Positions 59,901 to 64,000 of a DNA stretch of 64,000 bases are shown one piece after another; positions within the stretch are counted from its first letter, which is position 1; every line of letters begins with the position of its first letter. This DNA comes from Sapria himalayana (Eukaryota > Streptophyta > Magnoliopsida > Malpighiales > Rafflesiaceae). Both the position numbers and the translations under genes were made by a program. The notes under the pieces are model-generated. The model saw only the letters and a program-made list of their open reading frames with translations, made no database searches and was not told the DNA's origin. The stretch covers positions 23,078-87,077 of the forward strand of contig JAREIK010014603.1 in the NCBI GenBank assembly GCA_029783825.1, read 5' to 3'.

Positions 59901-62740
59901 ATAAAAGAAGGAAAAATTTAAAAATTAAAATTTATTATCCAGTAATATATTTTATTTTAATTTTGAATCAATTTGGGTTTTGTAAATATATTTTAAATAA
60001 TATCTATCTTTTTATTAATAGATTATTAATTTATTTTTTGATCATTTTTATATTATCTATCAATAAAATTGATTATATTGAATTTATATGATATATAATT
60101 ATTAATATTATTATAACTAAATATTGTATTCACATTTGAAAAAATTGTAAATATTATTATATTTTAAAAGGTTATAACTTATTAAAATGACAACAAATTA
60201 TAGAAATTTATTTTGTAATTTTATTTTTTTATATAAAACCTATAAACCACTAAAAGCGTAAAAAAAATAAATCGCTAAAGTCCTAACGACAAAACCTCTA
60301 AATACTTAAACCATTAAACTGGTATACATTAATAATAAATCATAAATCTCATTTTAATTTTTATTCAGTATAATTTTAAATTTTTATTTTAATTATTTAT
60401 TAGTTTATTTTTATAGAAATATTAATTACAAAATAAATTATTAGTGAGACAAATCTAATTTAAATTAAATCGGTATCCCTAAATAATAAATAATAAATCT
60501 TATTTTTTTTTCTTTATAATTTTAATTATTCATTTTAAATATTTATTTGTTTGTTTTATATATAAATATTAATTACAAAATAAATTGAGTTAGACAAATA
60601 TAATTTTTATATATTATTTTTCATCAAATAATTATAAATAGATTTTTAAAAAGAAAAAATATATCTAAACAAAAAATTATTATATAGTAATATATTTTGC
60701 TTTGCTTCTGAATCATAACAGGGTTTATAATTATATTTTAATTGATATCTATCTTTTTTTAATTGATATCTATCTTATTAATTATAGATTATTAAATTAT
60801 TTTTTGATCATTAATAGAATATATATAAATAAAATTGTTTATATTGAATTTAAATGAAATATAAATATAACGATTATTTTAACTAAATATTGAATACAAT
60901 TTTGAAAAAAAATTAAAAATTATTATATTTCCAAATGTTATAACCTTTGGAAATATGAAAAAACAATAAAAATAAATTTTATGTTATTTTATTTTTAAAT
61001 AAAACCTATGAAACACTAAATGATTACACAGTTATATCAGTAAACTTCAAAACCCCATAATGCCTAAATACATAAACCATTAAACCGCTATATAATACTT
61101 AATAATTAATAAATTGAATTTTTATTTAAATTTATTATTATTTTAAATATTCATTTTAATTATTTATTAGTTTATTTTTAAAAAAATTTTTATTACAAAT
61201 TAAATTATGAGTTTAACACATATAATTTAAATAATTTATTTTTAATCAAAAAAAAAATATATTCTTTTAAAAGAAGTATAAAAGAAGTATTATTAAAAAT
61301 TAAAAATTATTATCAACTAATATAATTTACTTTAATTTTGAATCAATTTGGGTTTTGTAAATATTTTTTAATTAATATCTATCTTATTATAAATAATTTA
61401 TTAATTTAATTTTTGATCATTATTATAATATCAATAAATAAAATTGTTTATATTTATTTTATATGATATAGAATTATTAAAATTATTATAACAAAATATT
61501 GTATTCAAACTTTAAAAAAATTTAAATATTATTAAATTTTCAAAGATTATAACATTTGAAAATGAGAAAAAATTACAAATTTTTTTTAGTTATTTTATTG
61601 TTTAAATAAAACCTATAAATCACTAAATGCCTAAAAATATAAATCACTAGACTCCTAAACGACAAAACCTCAAAATACTTAAACCATTAAACTGGTATAC
61701 ATTAATAATAAATCATAAACCTCATTTTATTTTTTATTCAATATAATTTTAAATTTTTATTTTAATTATTTATCAGTTTATTTTTATAGCAATATTTATT
61801 ACAAAATAAATTATTAGTTAGACAGATATAACTTAAATTAAACCGGTATACCATAAATAATAAATAATAAATCTCATTTTTTTTTCATTATAATTTTAAA
61901 TATTCATTTTATTTATTAATTTTTTATTTTTATATAAATATTAATTAAAAAATAAACTATTAGTTAGACAAATCTAATTTATGTAAATTATTTTTAATCA
62001 AAAAAATATAGATAAACTTTTTAAAATAAAAAAAATTACAAAAAAAAATTATTATATAGTAATATATATATTTTTGCTTATGAATCATTTTATGTTTTGT
62101 AATTATATTTTAATTGATATCTATCTTATTAATAATAGATTATTAATTTATTTTTTGATCATTATTAGAATATTTATCACTAAAATTATTTATGTTGAAT
62201 TTATATGATATATAAATATAATCATTATTATAAGTAAATATTGAATTCACTTTTGAAAAAAATTTAAATATTAATATATTTTCAAAGGTTATAACCTATG
62301 AAAATATCAAAAAATAATAAAAATAAATGTTTTGTTATTTTATTTTTTATATAAAACCTATAAACCACTAAATGCATACACAATTAAATGAGTAAATAGC
62401 TAAACCCCGTAATACCTAAATACATTAACCATTAAACTGCTATATAATACATAATAATTAATAAATCTAATTTTAATTTCTATTCATTATAGTTTTAAAT
62501 ATTCATTTTAATTATTTATTAGTTTATCTTTATAGAAATATTTATTATAAAATATATTATGAGTCAGACAATTATAATTTAAATAATTTATTTTTAATAA
62601 AAAAATATATATACGCTTATGAAAGAAGTACAAATTTATATCTTAAAATAATCATCCATTAATATATTTTACTTTAATTTTGAATCAATTTGGGTTTTGT
62701 AAATATTTTTTAATTAATATCTATCTTATTATTAGTATTT
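53974..62740 (-). repeat. AT-rich satellite array continues, reverse orientation, with higher-order repeat
   Basis: The same ~600-bp monomer resumes right after the target duplication. Palindrome landmarks lie near 54490, 55085, 55670, 56207, 56805, 57268, 57857, 58391, 58985, 59575, 60170, 60938, 61545 and 62283. Long units of about 740-770 bp recur at 60170-60938 and 61545-62283. I see no gene. Confidence 0.94.
54660..58990 (-). repeat. Two copies of a ~2.18-kb higher-order satellite unit
   Basis: Segments 54660-56830 and 56850-58990 match each other far better than neighbouring monomers do. Shared private variants include CAAATGTTATGACATTT (56205 and 58387), TTTAATTGTTTGAATAAAAGC (56255 and 58439) and TTGTTTCTTAATCATTTTAG (56593 and 58773), all about 2184 bp apart. 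This is recent segmental duplication inside the array. Confidence 0.85.
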
Positions 62741-62744
62741 TATT

Positions 62745-64000
62745 ATTTAGGGTACCAATTTAATTTAAGTTATATCTCTCTCACTAATAATTTATTTTGT
62801 CATTAATATTTCTATAAAAATAAACTGATAAATAATTAAAAAAAAATTATACTGAATAAAAATTAAAATGAGATTTATGATTTATTATTAATTTATACCA
62901 ATTTAATGGTTTAAGTATTTTGAGGTTTTTGTCATTTAGGAGTTTAGGGATTTATGTTTTAGGCATTTAGCGATTTATAGGTTTTATTTAAACAATAAAA
63001 TAACAAAAAAAAATTGTAATTTTTTGTCATTTTCAAAAGTTATAACCTTTTGAAATATTAATAATATTTAAAATTTTTTGAAATTTGAATACAATATTTA
63101 GTTATAATAATTTTAATAATTTTATATCATATAAAATAAATATAAACAATTTTATTGATAGATATTATAATAATGATCAAAAATTAAATTAATAAACTAT
63201 TTATAATAAGTTAGATATTAATAAAAAAAATATTTATAAAACCCAAATTGATTCAAAATTAAATTAAAATATAATAGTTAATAATACTTTTTAATTTTTA
63301 ATAATACTTCTTTTATACATCTTTTAAAAGCACATAAATATATAATTTGATTAAAAATAAATTATTAAAATTATATGTGTCGCACTCATAATTTATTTTG
63401 TAATAAAAATTTGTTTAAAAATAAACTAATAAATAATTAAAATGAATATTTAAAATAATAATAAATTGAAATAAAAATTAAATTTAATAATTATTAAGTA
63501 GTATATAGCGGTTTAATAGTTTATGTATCTTGGCATTACGTGGCTTAGGAGTTTACTGATATAAATGTGTATGCATTTACTGGCTTATAGGTTTTATTTA
63601 AAAAATAAAATAACAAAAAAATTATTTTTATTATTTTTTCATATTTCCAAAGGTTATAACCTTTGAAATATAATAATGTTTAAATTTATTTCAAAAGTGA
63701 ATTCAATATTTACTTATAATAACCATTATATTTATATATCATATAAATTTGATATAAACAATAATACTAATAAATATTCTAATAATAATCAAAAAATAAA
63801 TAATAATAATTTATTAATAAGATAGATATCAAATTAAAATATAATTACAAATCTAAAATGATTCAAAAGGAGAGCAAAATATATTCTATATAATAATTTT
63901 TTATTTTGAAATTTTTTTTTCTTTTAAAAAGTTTCTTTATTATTTTTGATGAAAAATAATTTATATAAATTATATTTGTCTAACTCATAATTTATTTGTA
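62745..64000 (+). repeat. Satellite array in flipped (forward) orientation
   Basis: From about 62745 the monomer reads in the same direction as 1-4310: GAGATTTATGATTTATTATT, a TTTAGG-like tract, TTTATAGGTTTTATTTAAAC, then the palindrome near 63040 and 63650. It resembles 2850-4070 unit for unit. The junction (GTATTTTATTATTTAGGGTACC) shows no inserted sequence. It runs off the right edge. Confidence 0.9.

Noticed and set aside
1..64000. CRISPR array
   Set aside because: The regular repeats are ~600-bp plant satellite monomers without short repeat-spacer structure, and the sequence is eukaryotic.

Overview
The window looks like nuclear, repeat-dominated DNA of a flowering plant. The evidence is an interrupted plant-type NOL10/ENP2 gene (ribosome biogenesis WD40 protein), a tRNA-derived SINE, hAT and Ty1/copia remnants, TTTAGGG-like tracts and very AT-rich satellite arrays. 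I cannot name the species. I found no intact protein-coding gene. The recognisable coding remnants are a decayed NOL10 gene, an inverted partial copy of its 3' half, a Ty1/copia polymerase fossil and two broken hAT transposases.

Layout. Positions 1-10062 are the left arm (arm A) of a very large inverted repeat. Arm B lies at about 30096-40088. The arms are collinear and, by eye, about 95% or more identical. Arm A runs off the left edge of the window. From the outside inwards each arm holds an array of a ~600-bp satellite, a block of low-copy sequence with a telomere-like tract, one isolated satellite monomer, the 3' flank of NOL10 and NOL10 exons 15 to 11. The ~20-kb spacer (10063-30095) holds GC-rich hAT-type short elements, hairpin-prone blocks, microsatellites, the NOL10 promoter region and exons 1-10 with large introns. 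The introns contain a degenerate copia fossil and several GC-rich elements with exact 8-bp target duplications.

From 35770 to the right edge the window is almost all satellite. It is interrupted at 46810-53973 by a hAT transposon with a perfect 8-bp target duplication. That hAT contains a second hAT (47635-51095). The inner hAT ends in the same GC-rich sequence and TIR (TAGAGGTGTCAA) as the short GC-rich elements scattered through the NOL10 introns, so it or a relative is the likely source of transposase for them. Satellite orientation flips again at about 62745.

Most unusual signal. Most satellite monomers carry a near-perfect palindrome of about 28-32 bp centred on GGTTATAACC. At least two monomers show paired changes in both half-sites that keep the symmetry. 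The same monomers carry a degenerate TTTAGGG-like tract. Together these suggest a repeat with a conserved dyad, perhaps a protein-binding or cruciform-forming site. A second point of interest is that both NOL10 copies are broken by different mutations, so most of the decay came after the inverted duplication.
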